Counted from the stretch's first letter, positions 1 through 9,259 are shown. The stretch: DNA of 64,000 bases from Methylosinus sp. C49 (GCF_009936375.1 NZ_AP022332.1:3854176-3918175), one strand, 5' to 3'. The notes: generated by a model not told the origin, from the letters alone. Numbers and translations are program-made.

Positions 1-2
1 AT

Positions 3-518
3 GACGTACGACGGTATTTCATCACGCCACGAGAGTCGGGAGAGCTCTGCTTGCTATCGTGCCTGCTCGGCGACAATCGAGACATATTTTTCCCGAGGGA
101 ATGCAGCGATCTGAAGCTAACGACATTTTCGGATATCGCCATACGCTATGTCGGCGCCATGGGGTTCGAGCCGTACGTCTGCGAAAGCGAACACGAAGCG
201 AGAGAGCGCGCGGCCGCGCTCATCGCTACCAAGCGCTGGCCGTGCTATTTCTTCTCCAGCAATACGACGGGGGAGAAGGATGTCGAGGAATTCTACACCG
301 AGAGCGAAACGCTCGACCTCGACCGGTTCGAAAGCATCGGGGTGATCAAGAATCGCGACACGGAGGACTGCGCATCGCTAGACGAGTTCTGGTCACGGAT
401 CGAAGCAATGCGACGATCGGGGCCGTGGGACAAGAAGGCGATTGTCGCATTGTTCGAGTCGCTTGTTCCGGAATTCGGGCATCTCGAGACCGGCAAATAT
501 CTCGAGTCGCGAATGTAG
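3..518 (+). CDS. C-terminal part of a nucleotide-sugar dehydratase/epimerase (SDR family), 5' end outside window
   Basis: The reading frame is open from the window edge (first full codon at base 3) to the TAG at 518, so only the last ~171 residues are visible. The stretch RRYFITPRESGELCLLS near the start, followed by FFPRE and FSDIAIRYV, resembles the C-terminal half of UDP-N-acetylglucosamine 4,6-dehydratase-like polysaccharide biosynthesis proteins, where the nucleotide-sugar binding end of the fold lies. The Rossmann motif and catalytic triad would be upstream and cannot be checked. It precedes the pse genes on the same strand, so a role in making a second deoxyamino sugar for the same glycan is likely. 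Identification rests on recalled family resemblance only. Confidence 0.7.
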   Translation, partial: DVRRYFITPRESGELCLLSCLLGDNRDIFFPRECSDLKLTTFSDIAIRYVGAMGFEPYVCESEHEARERAAALIATKRWPCYFFSSNTTGEKDVEEFYTESETLDLDRFESIGVIKNRDTEDCASLDEFWSRIEAMRRSGPWDKKAIVALFESLVPEFGHLETGKYLESRM

Positions 519-702
519 GCGGAGAGCGCCTACTCCACCAACGACCTAACGGCGAAAGAAGCTCGCGCCTCGTCGATCACGGGGAGCCGCTTATGCTTCT
601 GATTCGTCGCCCGAGCGACGTGAGCATGGCGCTCGAACGATCATGTCGCCGAATTCTCGAACTGGCGGCGGAAGACGAAATTCGAGCCAATCGGAGAAGA
701 CG

Positions 703-1425
703 ATGAGCTATGCCGATCTGGGATTTGATCTGAGCGTGCTGCGCGAGAAGCGGAGCGAGCTCGAGAAGAACGGATTTCTGCTTATCGAGGACGCCCTGCC
801 TAGCGACTATTGCGAAGACATTGTTTCGTTCATAGACCGCCATCTCGATGAAGCCGGAGGCGAATGCGAGCTCGGGCAGCTCGGGTCCATGCAACGAATT
901 TATGCGGCTGAACAATACGCGGATATCGTCGAGGATTTCAAATCCAAGTGCGCTCAAATTCTGAGCTCGATCTTTTCCGAGCGCCACGCTGTGAAATGGA
1001 TTTTGGCGATGCGTGATCGGACGATCGCTTTGGATGATGACGCCGCCAGGGAAAAGTTCGTCAAGGGACGCTGGCATTACGATTCATGGAGCGATCAATA
1101 CAAAATATTCTTGTTTCTACGGGATATCGGTCCCGAGAACGGGCCGTTCGAGTTTATTCCAGGAACGAATGGTCGGTTCAAGAAGCGCCTGGCGTTGACG
1201 AGGCCTTGGTGGCTGTTCAATCCGTTTACTCACTTTCTTTCCAAGAAGCGTCCCTATCAGTGCATCTCGGACGAAAGAATTCAAAAGATCATCGATAGTG
1301 GACTCCCTACGAGGCCGGTGATCGCCGAGCAGGGCTCGATGTTGATTGTCAATCCGTCCGCTCTGCTCCACCGCGCGGCTCCGCTCTGGGAGGGCCGTCG
1401 CTACCTGGCGATAGCGTATTTCTAA
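703..1425 (+). CDS. Phytanoyl-CoA dioxygenase (PhyH)-like Fe(II)/2-oxoglutarate oxygenase
   Basis: A 240-residue protein starting at ATG 703, eight or so bases after GGAGAAG; an upstream in-frame ATG at 643 has no such site. The metal-binding facial triad of this family is visible as His125-x-Asp127 (in WHYDSW) and the distal His223 (in ALLHRA), with Arg232/233 placed to bind 2-oxoglutarate. PhyH-family enzymes hydroxylate small molecules, and members in polysaccharide loci are thought to modify sugars or their substituents. Here it sits between two nucleotide-sugar dehydratase genes, 40 bases before pseB. The substrate is unknown; involvement in glycan tailoring is inferred from context. Confidence 0.75.
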   Translation: MSYADLGFDLSVLREKRSELEKNGFLLIEDALPSDYCEDIVSFIDRHLDEAGGECELGQLGSMQRIYAAEQYADIVEDFKSKCAQILSSIFSERHAVKWILAMRDRTIALDDDAAREKFVKGRWHYDSWSDQYKIFLFLRDIGPENGPFEFIPGTNGRFKKRLALTRPWWLFNPFTHFLSKKRPYQCISDERIQKIIDSGLPTRPVIAEQGSMLIVNPSALLHRAAPLWEGRRYLAIAYF

Positions 1426-1465
1426 AGATTTCCGAGCGACGAGATCGTCAAGGTCAGGACCTGAA

Positions 1466-2470
1466 ATGTTGAACGGCAAGAATATTTTGATCACCGGCGG
1501 AACCGGTTCGTTCGGGAGGGAGTTCGCTCGGACGATCCTGACGAAGCATCCGTACGTCAAAAGACTCGTGATTTTCTCTCGCGATGAGCTCAAGCAATTC
1601 GAGATGGCGCAGGAGCTCTCTTTGAGCGAATTTCCCGCCATTCGATATTTCATCGGCGATGTTCGTGATCTCAGTCGTTTGAAGCGTGCGCTGGAAGGCG
1701 TCGACGTGGTCATTCACGCGGCTGCGCTGAAGCAAGTGCCGGCAGCGGAGTACAATCCGTTCGAGTGCATCAAAACCAACATTCTAGGGGCGCAGAATCT
1801 CATCGAGGCGTGTCTCGACTGCGATGTCACCAGGGTCGTCGCTTTGTCGACAGACAAGGCGGCCGCGCCGATCAATCTCTATGGAGCGACGAAGCTGTGC
1901 TCAGACAAGCTGTTCACAGCGGCGAACAACATCAAAGGCAAGCGCAACGTTCGCTTTTCCGTCGTGCGCTATGGAAACGTCATGGGATCACGAGGCTCGG
2001 TGATTCCGTTCTTCATGGAGCGCCGCAAGTCCGGGGTGCTTCCGATCACTGATCCGCGGATGACTCGTTTCAACATCAGCCTTCAAAGCGGCGTCGAAAT
2101 GGTGCTGTGGGCTCTGGAGCATGCCCGAGGGGGAGAGATTTTCGTTCCGAAGATACCGAGCTATCGGATCACTGACCTGGCCGACGCGATCGGGCCGGAT
2201 TGTGAGCATCCGGTGGTCGGAGTCCGTCCGGGCGAGAAGATTCACGAGGAGATGATAACGGTGAGCGATAGCTTCAATACAGTGGATCTCGGCCCATATT
2301 ACGCCATTCTCTCTTCCGCGGGCGAGGTGTCTGTGGAGCGCTACGCGAGAGAAGAGGGCGGCATTCCGACGCCAGCCGGCTTCGCATACAACAGCGGCAC
2401 GAACAAGGATTTCTTGTCGGTAGAGCAGTTGCGTCGCTTGATGCGCGAGAAGCTATATCTCGAGGTTTGA
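1466..2470 (+). CDS. pseB: UDP-N-acetylglucosamine 4,6-dehydratase (inverting), first step of pseudaminic acid synthesis
   Basis: A 334-residue extended SDR enzyme of normal PseB length. The NAD(P) motif GGTGSFG is at residues 11-17. The characteristic STDKAA segment gives Asp130 and Lys131, and the YGATK segment gives Tyr139 and Lys143, matching the catalytic residues of FlaA1/PseB. The enzyme converts UDP-GlcNAc to UDP-2-acetamido-2,6-dideoxy-beta-L-arabino-4-hexulose by dehydration with C5 inversion, in the cytoplasm. pseC begins three bases after the stop, and the remaining pathway genes follow in order, so it opens an operon of at least pseBCF-GH-I. Confidence 0.93.
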   Translation: MLNGKNILITGGTGSFGREFARTILTKHPYVKRLVIFSRDELKQFEMAQELSLSEFPAIRYFIGDVRDLSRLKRALEGVDVVIHAAALKQVPAAEYNPFECIKTNILGAQNLIEACLDCDVTRVVALSTDKAAAPINLYGATKLCSDKLFTAANNIKGKRNVRFSVVRYGNVMGSRGSVIPFFMERRKSGVLPITDPRMTRFNISLQSGVEMVLWALEHARGGEIFVPKIPSYRITDLADAIGPDCEHPVVGVRPGEKIHEEMITVSDSFNTVDLGPYYAILSSAGEVSVERYAREEGGIPTPAGFAYNSGTNKDFLSVEQLRRLMREKLYLEV

Positions 2471-2473
2471 GAC

Positions 2474-3631
2474 GTGATTCCTTATGGACGCCAGTCTGTC
2501 TCGGAGAAGGATATTCAGGCCGTTGTCGATGTCCTGCGTTCGGACTTCTTGACGCAGGGGCCGAGGGTTCCCGCATTCGAGCGAGCCGTCGCCGCACATG
2601 TCGGCGCAAAGCATGCCGTGGCCGTCAACAGTGCGACTTCGGCGCTGCATCTCGCGTGCTTGGTCCTCGGTCTCGGCGCCGGCGACGCTCTGTGGACCAG
2701 CCCGAACAGTTTCGTCGCATCGTCCAACTGCGGGCTCTACTGCGGAGCGCGCGTGGACTTCGTGGATATCGATCCGCGAACGTATAATATGTGCCCTCGG
2801 GAACTCCGACGGAAATTGGAGACGGCGCGGTCGGCCGGTCGCCTGCCGAAGATCGTGGCGCCTGTTCATTTTTCTGGGCAGTCGTGCGACATGGACGCGA
2901 TCGGCGAGTTGGCGGGAGAGTTCGGCTTTCGGGTGATCGAAGACGCATCCCACGCCATTGGCGGTTCGTGGCGAGGTAGTCCCGTAGGGGCTTGCGCGCA
3001 CAGCGATATTGCCGTTTTCAGTTTCCACCCGGTGAAGATCATCACATCTGGCGAGGGCGGCATGATCGTCACGAACGACGCCGCGCTCGCGGCGCGGGCC
3101 ATCGAGCTGCGTAGTCACGGCGTCACGCGCGATCCCGATCGCATGGTTCGTCCAGGTGGTGGGGCTTGGCGCTACGAACAGATCGGGCTGGGCTTCAACT
3201 ATCGCATGACCGAGATGCAGGCGGCGCTGGGGCTATCGCAGCTCGAGGAGCTGGTTCGCTTTGTAGTTGCTCGGCATGCTCTCGCGGCCCGCTATGACGA
3301 GGCTCTGAGAGGCCTGCCTCTGGTGCTGCCATGGCGCCACCCCGATAGCTATTCGGCGCTTCATCTCTATGTGGTCCAGATGGAGGATCACGCTCCGATC
3401 GGACGAATGGAGCTGTTCGAGCGCTTGCGGGCGGAGGGGGTTGGGGTGAACGTGCATTACATTCCCATTCACACGCAGCCGTATTATGAAGCTCTCGGCT
3501 TCGAAGTCGGCGATTTTCCGCAGGCGGAGCGCTACTATAGCCGGGCCATCAGCCTCCCTATCTATGCGGATATGAGCGAGGCGGATCAGGATCACGTGAT
3601 CTCCGTTCTGATCGAAGCTTTGCGTCGATGA
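2474..3631 (+). CDS. pseC: UDP-4-keto-sugar aminotransferase, second step of pseudaminic acid synthesis
   Basis: A 385-residue DegT/DnrJ/EryC1-fold PLP enzyme. The PLP-binding lysine is Lys188 in SFHPVKIITSGEGG, preceded by the IEDASHA segment (Asp157, His160) that contacts the pyridine ring; GSWRGSPVG and the C-terminal HYIPIHTQPYY segment are typical of PseC. It transfers an amino group from glutamate to C4 of the PseB product, giving UDP-4-amino-4,6-dideoxy-N-acetyl-beta-L-altrosamine. The GTG start at 2474 lies three bases after pseB, and its end overlaps the pseF start by four bases (ATGA), implying translational coupling. Confidence 0.93.
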   Translation: MIPYGRQSVSEKDIQAVVDVLRSDFLTQGPRVPAFERAVAAHVGAKHAVAVNSATSALHLACLVLGLGAGDALWTSPNSFVASSNCGLYCGARVDFVDIDPRTYNMCPRELRRKLETARSAGRLPKIVAPVHFSGQSCDMDAIGELAGEFGFRVIEDASHAIGGSWRGSPVGACAHSDIAVFSFHPVKIITSGEGGMIVTNDAALAARAIELRSHGVTRDPDRMVRPGGGAWRYEQIGLGFNYRMTEMQAALGLSQLEELVRFVVARHALAARYDEALRGLPLVLPWRHPDSYSALHLYVVQMEDHAPIGRMELFERLRAEGVGVNVHYIPIHTQPYYEALGFEVGDFPQAERYYSRAISLPIYADMSEADQDHVISVLIEALRR

Positions 3632-4323
3632 GAATCGCCGTCATACCCGCCCGCGGCGGCAGCAAGCGAATCCCGCGCAAGAACGTCAAGGCGTTCCATG
3701 GCCACCCGATGATCGCATACGCCATCATGGCGGCCCGTCGAAGTGGGGTCTTCGATAAGATCATCGTCTCGACGGACGATGCCGAGATCGCCGCTACCGC
3801 GCGCGATTTCGGGGCCGAGACACCCTTTGCGCGTCCTGCGCAACTAGCGGACGACCACTCGCCGACCGTTCCGGTGATCGCGCATGCGATCGGCGCCTGC
3901 AAGGAGATGGGGTGGGACGTCGGCGATGTATGCTGTGTGTATCCCAGCGCGCCTTTCGTCGTGGCCGAGGACATTCGTTCCGGCTGTGCATTGTTGGAGG
4001 ATGGATCGAGCGCCTATGTGTTTCCGGTCGCGAGCTTTCCTTCACCGATTCAGCGCGCGCTTCGGCGGTCGGAAAATGGAATGGTGACACCATTCTTTCC
4101 AGAACATTCCGGTGCGCGGACCCAGGATCTCGAGCTCGCTTACTTCGACGCCGGCCAGTTTTACTGGGGCCGAGCGTCGGCATGGGAAGCCGGGCTCGAT
4201 ATTCACAAGAATGGCCGTGCTCTCATTCTACCCGAGTGGCGGGTCGTCGATATCGACACCCCTGCAGATTGGGAGCGCGCGGAACTGCTGTACTCCGTCT
4301 TGGTGGAGAGGCGCCTTCTTTGA
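3628..4323 (+). CDS. pseF: Pseudaminic acid cytidylyltransferase
   Basis: A 231-residue CMP-nonulosonate synthetase. The nucleotide-binding signature ARGGSKRIPRKN lies at residues 8-19, and STDDAEIA and YPSAPF are also present as in NeuA/PseF. It activates pseudaminic acid with CTP to CMP-pseudaminic acid, the donor for glycosyltransferases. It starts with the ATGA overlap on pseC, and its TGA overlaps the TTG start of the next gene. The gene order pseB-C-F-G-H-I and the closer resemblance to PseF than to NeuA or LegF favour pseudaminic over sialic acid. Confidence 0.92.
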   Translation: MRIAVIPARGGSKRIPRKNVKAFHGHPMIAYAIMAARRSGVFDKIIVSTDDAEIAATARDFGAETPFARPAQLADDHSPTVPVIAHAIGACKEMGWDVGDVCCVYPSAPFVVAEDIRSGCALLEDGSSAYVFPVASFPSPIQRALRRSENGMVTPFFPEHSGARTQDLELAYFDAGQFYWGRASAWEAGLDIHKNGRALILPEWRVVDIDTPADWERAELLYSVLVERRLL

Positions 4324-5771
4324 GAGCGATCTTTCGAGCGGACGCCTCTGTCGATATCGGATCGGGCCATGTAATGCGGTGTCTCTGTCTGGCCGACCGT
4401 TTGGCAGCGGCGGGAGTGGAGACAGTGTTCGTTAGCCGCGACCTGCCAGCCTTCCTGCAGCGGAGACTGGAGGCGGGTAGGCATCGGTCGATCTCTCTGT
4501 CGCGCTCATCGTGTATGAGCGAGGTCACCGATGTAGAGGAGACTCTTCGCGGAATCGACACCGCGGATCTGATCATACTGGATCATTACGGCTTAGGGGC
4601 GGCATGGGAGCGCGTGGCGCGGTCATATGCCCGGGTTCTGGCGATCGATGATATAGGCCGTGTCCATGAGTCCGATCTGCTGCTCGATCAGAATTTCTAT
4701 CTCGAGGCGCAGGCTCGGTATGAGGGGCGATTGGCTTCGGGCGCAATCGCCTTGCTCGGTCCGCGCTATGCCTTGTTGCGACCGGAGTTCCGCGAGGGAC
4801 GATCGGTTGCGTCTTTCCGTGATAGAGGTGTTGGAAGGATATTGGTGTCGCTCGGCGGAATGGATCGGGACGATGTCACCTCGGTCGCTCTGGAGGCCAT
4901 CGATCAGGCGAATATTTCCGGCGTGCATGTCGATGTCGTGGTCGGCGCGATACATCCGGCGTCAGCGCGCATTCGCAAATGGTGCTCGGCTCGCGCGCGC
5001 TCGCGTCTTCACGTGCAGGTGAGCAATATCGCTGAATTGATGGTCGCGGCCGATCTGGCGATCGGCGCCGGCGGACAGAGCGCCTGGGAGCGCTGTTCGG
5101 TCGGGCTGCCATCTATAGCAATCTGTGTGGCTGACAACCAGCGAGAAGTTGTCCGAGAGGGCGCCCGAGCGGGTTTTCTGCTCGGAGTAGAGTCGATTCC
5201 CACCGCCGAGCAATTGGCGGAAGATATTCGTCTATTCGTCCGCCGCCCGACGATGCTGGAGGCCATGTCGCGACGTGGGTATGACATTGTAGACGCGCGC
5301 GGTGTCGATCGATTGGCGACGATATTGTGTCCGCCGACAGTGATCGTCCGCGCGGCTAGAATGGAAGACGCGAGATCGATCTACGGATGGAGAACGGACG
5401 AAGCGGTTCGGCAGGCGTCTCGTGATGCTGCTTTGTTTTCCTATGATGAACATTGCGCGTGGATGCGCCGCGTCTTAGCGGATTCTCGACGTATGCTGCT
5501 GATAGGCGAATGCGAAGGTCGCCCCATCGGGGCGATACGTTTCGACCTACAGGAGTCGAAGGCCGAAGTGTCGATATTCGTCGATCCAGAGCAGAAGGGG
5601 CGCGGTCTCGGCCTCGCAATTCTTCGTGCTGGAGAGCGGCATCTCGCACAACGGATACCCGAGGTAGAGCGAATCGAGGCCTGGGTAAACGAGGGCAATC
5701 GCGCATCAGAGGGCTTGTTTGGCCGCGCGGAATATGAACCTCGGATGCGATTTTTCGAAAAGAGGATTTGA
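4320..5771 (+). CDS. pseG: Fused UDP-sugar hydrolase PseG and acetyltransferase PseH
   Basis: A 483-residue open frame from TTG 4320 (overlapping the pseF stop) with no stop between the two halves. Residues 1 to about 335 are PseG, a GT-B-like hydrolase that removes UDP from UDP-2,4-diacetamido-2,4,6-trideoxy-beta-L-altrose; the catalytic His of PseG corresponds to His17 in GSGHVMR, and GGAGGQSAWE-like loop residues (GAGGQSAWER) are present. From about residue 340 it is a GNAT domain with the acetyl-CoA loop QKGRGLG, equivalent to PseH, which N-acetylates C4 before hydrolysis. The two steps are consecutive, so fusion would channel the intermediate. In many bacteria these are separate genes. 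An upstream in-frame extension is just overlap with pseF. Confidence 0.9.
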   Translation: MRAIFRADASVDIGSGHVMRCLCLADRLAAAGVETVFVSRDLPAFLQRRLEAGRHRSISLSRSSCMSEVTDVEETLRGIDTADLIILDHYGLGAAWERVARSYARVLAIDDIGRVHESDLLLDQNFYLEAQARYEGRLASGAIALLGPRYALLRPEFREGRSVASFRDRGVGRILVSLGGMDRDDVTSVALEAIDQANISGVHVDVVVGAIHPASARIRKWCSARARSRLHVQVSNIAELMVAADLAIGAGGQSAWERCSVGLPSIAICVADNQREVVREGARAGFLLGVESIPTAEQLAEDIRLFVRRPTMLEAMSRRGYDIVDARGVDRLATILCPPTVIVRAARMEDARSIYGWRTDEAVRQASRDAALFSYDEHCAWMRRVLADSRRMLLIGECEGRPIGAIRFDLQESKAEVSIFVDPEQKGRGLGLAILRAGERHLAQRIPEVERIEAWVNEGNRASEGLFGRAEYEPRMRFFEKRI

Positions 5772-5774
5772 ACG

Positions 5775-6836
5775 TTGTCGGCATTCCTTAACTTCACGAT
5801 ATCCGGGCGCATGGTCGGACCGGATTATCCGCCGCTCATCGTCGCCGAAATGTCCGGCAACCATAATCATTCGCTCGACAGGGCGCTGACATTGGTCGAG
5901 GCAGCCGCCAAGGCGGGCGCCCATGCGCTGAAGCTGCAGACCTACACTGCCGACACCATGACCTTGGACTGCGACAAGCCGGGGTTCGTGATCGAGGACG
6001 CGAATAGCCTCTGGGCCGGCGCGCAGCTCTATCGGCTCTATGACGAGGCGCAGACGCCATGGGAATGGCATGCTCCGCTCTTCGCGCGGGCGCGGGAGCT
6101 GGGAATGATCCCGTTCAGCACGCCGTTCGACGCCACGGCGGTCGAATTTTTGGAAACCTTGAATTCCGCTTGTTACAAGATCGCATCTTTCGAGAATACC
6201 GACATCGCGCTAATCAGGCGCGTCGCGGCTACGGGGAAGCCGTTGATCATTTCGACGGGGATGGCGTCTGTCGGCGAGCTAGCGAAGTCTGTTTCCGCCG
6301 CCCGAGAAGCTGGTTGCGAAAATCTCGTGCTTCTCAAATGCACGAGCACCTATCCAGCGACGGCGGACAATTCGAACATTTCGACGATCCCACACATGCG
6401 ACAATTATTCGAATGTCAGGTCGGGTTGTCGGATCACACGATGGGAACAGGGGTCAGCGTTGCAAGTGTGGCGTTCGGCGCGACTGTGATCGAAAAGCAC
6501 TTCACGCTGGCGCGCTCCGATGGTGGAGTCGACAGCGCCTTCTCCTTGGAGCCCGACGAGCTTCATCGGCTTGTGATCGAGACAGAACGCGCTTGGCGCG
6601 CGATTGGCCGGGTTCATTACGGCGCGACGGAGGCGGAGCAGCAATCGCTTCAATTTCGCCGGTCTCTCTATATCGCTAAGGATCTCAGAGCGGGGGAGCG
6701 CCTCACGCGAGAAAATGTGCGGGCTATACGTCCTGGCTTCGGATTGGCGCCAGAACATCTCGAAGAAGTGCTCGGCGCGGTCCTGGTCACGGATGTCGAG
6801 CGCGGCACGCCATTGTCGTGGACGCTGTTGCGATGA
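5775..6836 (+). CDS. pseI: Pseudaminic acid synthase
   Basis: A 353-residue NeuB/PseI-type enzyme, starting at TTG 5775 three bases after pseG-H. The N-terminal TIM barrel carries VAEMSGNHNHSLDRA, KLQTYTADT, FSTPFD, CTSTYPA and GLSDHTMG, all hallmarks of this family. The C-terminal ~65 residues form the antifreeze-like (SAF) domain (SLYIAKDLRAGERL...). It condenses the 6-deoxy-2,4-diacetamido altrose made by PseG with phosphoenolpyruvate to give pseudaminic acid. An internal ATG at residue 13 would remove the first strand, so the TTG is preferred. Confidence 0.92.
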   Translation: MSAFLNFTISGRMVGPDYPPLIVAEMSGNHNHSLDRALTLVEAAAKAGAHALKLQTYTADTMTLDCDKPGFVIEDANSLWAGAQLYRLYDEAQTPWEWHAPLFARARELGMIPFSTPFDATAVEFLETLNSACYKIASFENTDIALIRRVAATGKPLIISTGMASVGELAKSVSAAREAGCENLVLLKCTSTYPATADNSNISTIPHMRQLFECQVGLSDHTMGTGVSVASVAFGATVIEKHFTLARSDGGVDSAFSLEPDELHRLVIETERAWRAIGRVHYGATEAEQQSLQFRRSLYIAKDLRAGERLTRENVRAIRPGFGLAPEHLEEVLGAVLVTDVERGTPLSWTLLR

Positions 6837-7882
6837 TCGCCGATGAGAATTCGGGCGAAAAGCCGTTGCGAGTGCTCATTGTCGGGTGTGGCAACATCGC
6901 CGGCGGGTTCGACATGACTCGCGGCGCTGATGCTGCGCCGTTGACCCATGCCGGCGCCTATGCCCGCCATGCCGGTTTTCGGATCGAGGCGTGCATCGAT
7001 CCAGACCGGCGTCGTCTTGCCCAGTTCGCCGATTATTGGCGCGTTCCGTTCTCAGCGACATCCATGGCCGATTTGCCTGACGAGCCGGGAGCGTTCGACG
7101 TCGTCAGCATTTGCTCGCCGACAGCCCTGCACCAGGAGCATATCGAGGCAGCTCTGCGACTCGAGCCACGGCTGATCTTTTGCGAGAAGCCATTGACGTC
7201 GAGCGAAGGGGTGTCGAGCCGTTGGATACGAGCGTGCCGTGACCGTAGCGTCACTCTCGTGGTCAACCACACTCGCCGTTGGGATCCCGCTGTCGGCGCT
7301 TTGGCGAAAGAGCTACGTCAGGGCCGTTGGGGAGCGATTCGATCTGTCGTCGGCCACTATAACAAGGGAATAATGAATAACGGCGGGCATCTCGTCGACC
7401 TGCTTCTCATGCTGGTCGGGCCGATGGAGCTGATAGCGACAGCTGGCGTTCGCTATGACCATTGGATTGACGATCCGACGTTCGCCGCATTGCTCGTCAC
7501 AGAGAACGGCGGCACGCCGGTCTATCTCAGCCCCGCCGACGCTCGGGATTACGCGTTTTTCGAGTTGGAGGTCGTCTGCGAGAAGGGTGTCGTGCGCATG
7601 GAGTCCGGGGGGATGGCTTGGCGTATTCGCGAGATCGAGGCGAGCAAGCAGTTCAAAGGTTACACGTCGCTGGGCGAGTCGTCGGAGCGCGAGGGTTTGT
7701 ATCCGAGGGCGATGTCCCGGGCCGTGTCGGACATTTATTTCCATCTCGTGGAGGGGCGAGCGATCGGCGGCTCAGGGGAGCAAGCGCTAGAGGCGCAGCG
7801 CGTTTGCCAAATCCTTCTGGACGCCGCCACTTCGTCCTACGCCGCGAACGCATGCCGCGAGGTGAGAGGTCATGCGGAGTAG
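6833..7882 (+). CDS. Gfo/Idh/MocA-family oxidoreductase
   Basis: A 349-residue NAD(P)-dependent oxidoreductase. The start chosen is ATG 6833, which overlaps the pseI stop as ATGA; a GTG 15 bases upstream is possible. An N-terminal Rossmann fold carries VGCGNIAGGFD, and CEKPLTSS is the family's EKP motif with its conserved lysine. The C-terminal alpha/beta domain includes NHTRRWDP. Members in polysaccharide loci oxidise or reduce nucleotide sugars or free deoxysugars. It overlaps the following DegT aminotransferase by 11 bases; together they could make an amino-sugar by oxidation then transamination, or modify the nonulosonate. The substrate is not evident. Confidence 0.82.
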   Translation: MIADENSGEKPLRVLIVGCGNIAGGFDMTRGADAAPLTHAGAYARHAGFRIEACIDPDRRRLAQFADYWRVPFSATSMADLPDEPGAFDVVSICSPTALHQEHIEAALRLEPRLIFCEKPLTSSEGVSSRWIRACRDRSVTLVVNHTRRWDPAVGALAKELRQGRWGAIRSVVGHYNKGIMNNGGHLVDLLLMLVGPMELIATAGVRYDHWIDDPTFAALLVTENGGTPVYLSPADARDYAFFELEVVCEKGVVRMESGGMAWRIREIEASKQFKGYTSLGESSEREGLYPRAMSRAVSDIYFHLVEGRAIGGSGEQALEAQRVCQILLDAATSSYAANACREVRGHAE

Positions 7883-9191
7883 AGTTCTGGCGATCCATGG
7901 CGGCGCGCCGGTGATCGATCGGCCTCTGGCGCGCTTCGAAAGCATCGGTGAAGAGGAAGTGGCGGTGGTTTGCGACGTTGTCCGTGGCGGCGTCTTGTCC
8001 GCTTACATCGGCGCATCAGGTCCCGGCTTCTTGGGCGGCCCCAATGTCCGACGGTTCGAAACGGAAGCAGCTCGCCATTTCGGAGTCGAGCATGCGATTG
8101 CTGTGAACTCCTGGACCTCGGGTCTGATCGCCGCGGTTGGCGCGATCGGCTTGGAGCCTGGCGACGAGGTGATCACGACGCCATGGACGATGGCCGCTAC
8201 CGCCACAGCAATTCTGCACTGGAATGGTATTCCTGTCTTCGCGGACATCGATCCGCAGACGTTCAACATTTGCCCGCGGAACGTCGAAAGGCTGATCAAC
8301 TCCCGGACGAGAGCGATCATGGCGGTCGACATCTTCGGGCAATCGGCCAATATGGCGGCGCTTCGAAAGTTGGCGGACGAGTATCAACTCACGCTTTTGA
8401 GCGACACCGCGCAAGCTCCCGGCGCCCGAGTAGGAGACTCCTATGCAGGAACGCTTGCAGATATCGGTGGCTTCAGCTTGAATTATCACAAGCATATCCA
8501 TTGCGGCGAGGGCGGCGTGCTGGTGACAAATGACGACAGGCTGGCGCATCGCCTGCGTCTCATCCGCAACCATGCGGAAGCGGTGGTCGATACTGACGAC
8601 CCGCGAGAACTCGCCAATATGCTGGGGTTCAACTTTCGTATGGGCGAGATCGAAGCCGCGATCGCTTCAATTCAGCTCTCGAAGCTCCAGCGGCGTATCG
8701 AGAGTCGTCAGCGCATCGCACGAGAGCTGAACGACGGTCTTACAGGTCTTCCGGGATTGACGACGCCGAACGTCGCCGGGGGAGCGACCCATGTCTATTA
8801 CGTCTACGGCGTCACATTGGATGTCGACTGCCTCGGTGTGTCGCGTCAGGCAATCGCCGCGGCGCTGCGCGCGGAAGGCGCGCCGGTCTTCGAAGGCTAT
8901 CAGAACCTCCATCTTCTTCCCCTCTTCCGCAACAAGATCGCTTACGGCTCTAAGGGGTTCCCTTGGAATTCCTCCTATTGCTCGAATGATATCCACTATG
9001 GTCCGGGCCTTTGTCCGGTGGCGGAGAAACTGCACGGAAAGACTTTTTTGGGGCTCAATCTGTGCATGCACGAGCTTCCGACCGAGGATGTCCAACTCGT
9101 GATCGAGGCGTTTCGAAAGGTGTGGAAAGCGATGGGCGAGGAGCTATGCCCGAATTTGGGTGACCGCTCGATTCCAGTGGCAGATTTTTGA
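7872..9191 (+). CDS. DegT/DnrJ/EryC1/StrS-family aminotransferase
   Basis: A 439-residue PLP-dependent sugar aminotransferase. The fold is evident from the WTSGL substrate loop, the LSDTAQAPGA segment that binds the cofactor ring, and the PLP lysine Lys207 in NYHKHIHCGEGG. The C-terminus is longer than PseC by about 50 residues, with a segment (KGFPWNSSYCSNDIHYGPG) resembling the Glu/Gln-scyllo-inosose and perosamine-type subfamily. It is the last gene of the run that begins with pseB and overlaps the oxidoreductase before it. It probably aminates a keto-sugar produced by that neighbour; the product is not known. Confidence 0.85.
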   Translation: MRSRVLAIHGGAPVIDRPLARFESIGEEEVAVVCDVVRGGVLSAYIGASGPGFLGGPNVRRFETEAARHFGVEHAIAVNSWTSGLIAAVGAIGLEPGDEVITTPWTMAATATAILHWNGIPVFADIDPQTFNICPRNVERLINSRTRAIMAVDIFGQSANMAALRKLADEYQLTLLSDTAQAPGARVGDSYAGTLADIGGFSLNYHKHIHCGEGGVLVTNDDRLAHRLRLIRNHAEAVVDTDDPRELANMLGFNFRMGEIEAAIASIQLSKLQRRIESRQRIARELNDGLTGLPGLTTPNVAGGATHVYYVYGVTLDVDCLGVSRQAIAAALRAEGAPVFEGYQNLHLLPLFRNKIAYGSKGFPWNSSYCSNDIHYGPGLCPVAEKLHGKTFLGLNLCMHELPTEDVQLVIEAFRKVWKAMGEELCPNLGDRSIPVADF

Positions 9192-9259
9192 TCGAGCGCG
9201 ATTTCAGCGCGGAATTTTATATCGCTGATGAGCTTCGGCAACCGCTGTCCTCCTTGTGC

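Noticed and set aside
1..114. Frame-1 reading from the ATG at base 1
   Set aside because: It stops after 37 codons; the frame starting at base 3 matches a sugar dehydratase C-terminus.
3912..4319. Upstream extension of the pseG-pseH frame
   Set aside because: It overlaps pseF and PseG homology begins exactly at TTG 4320.
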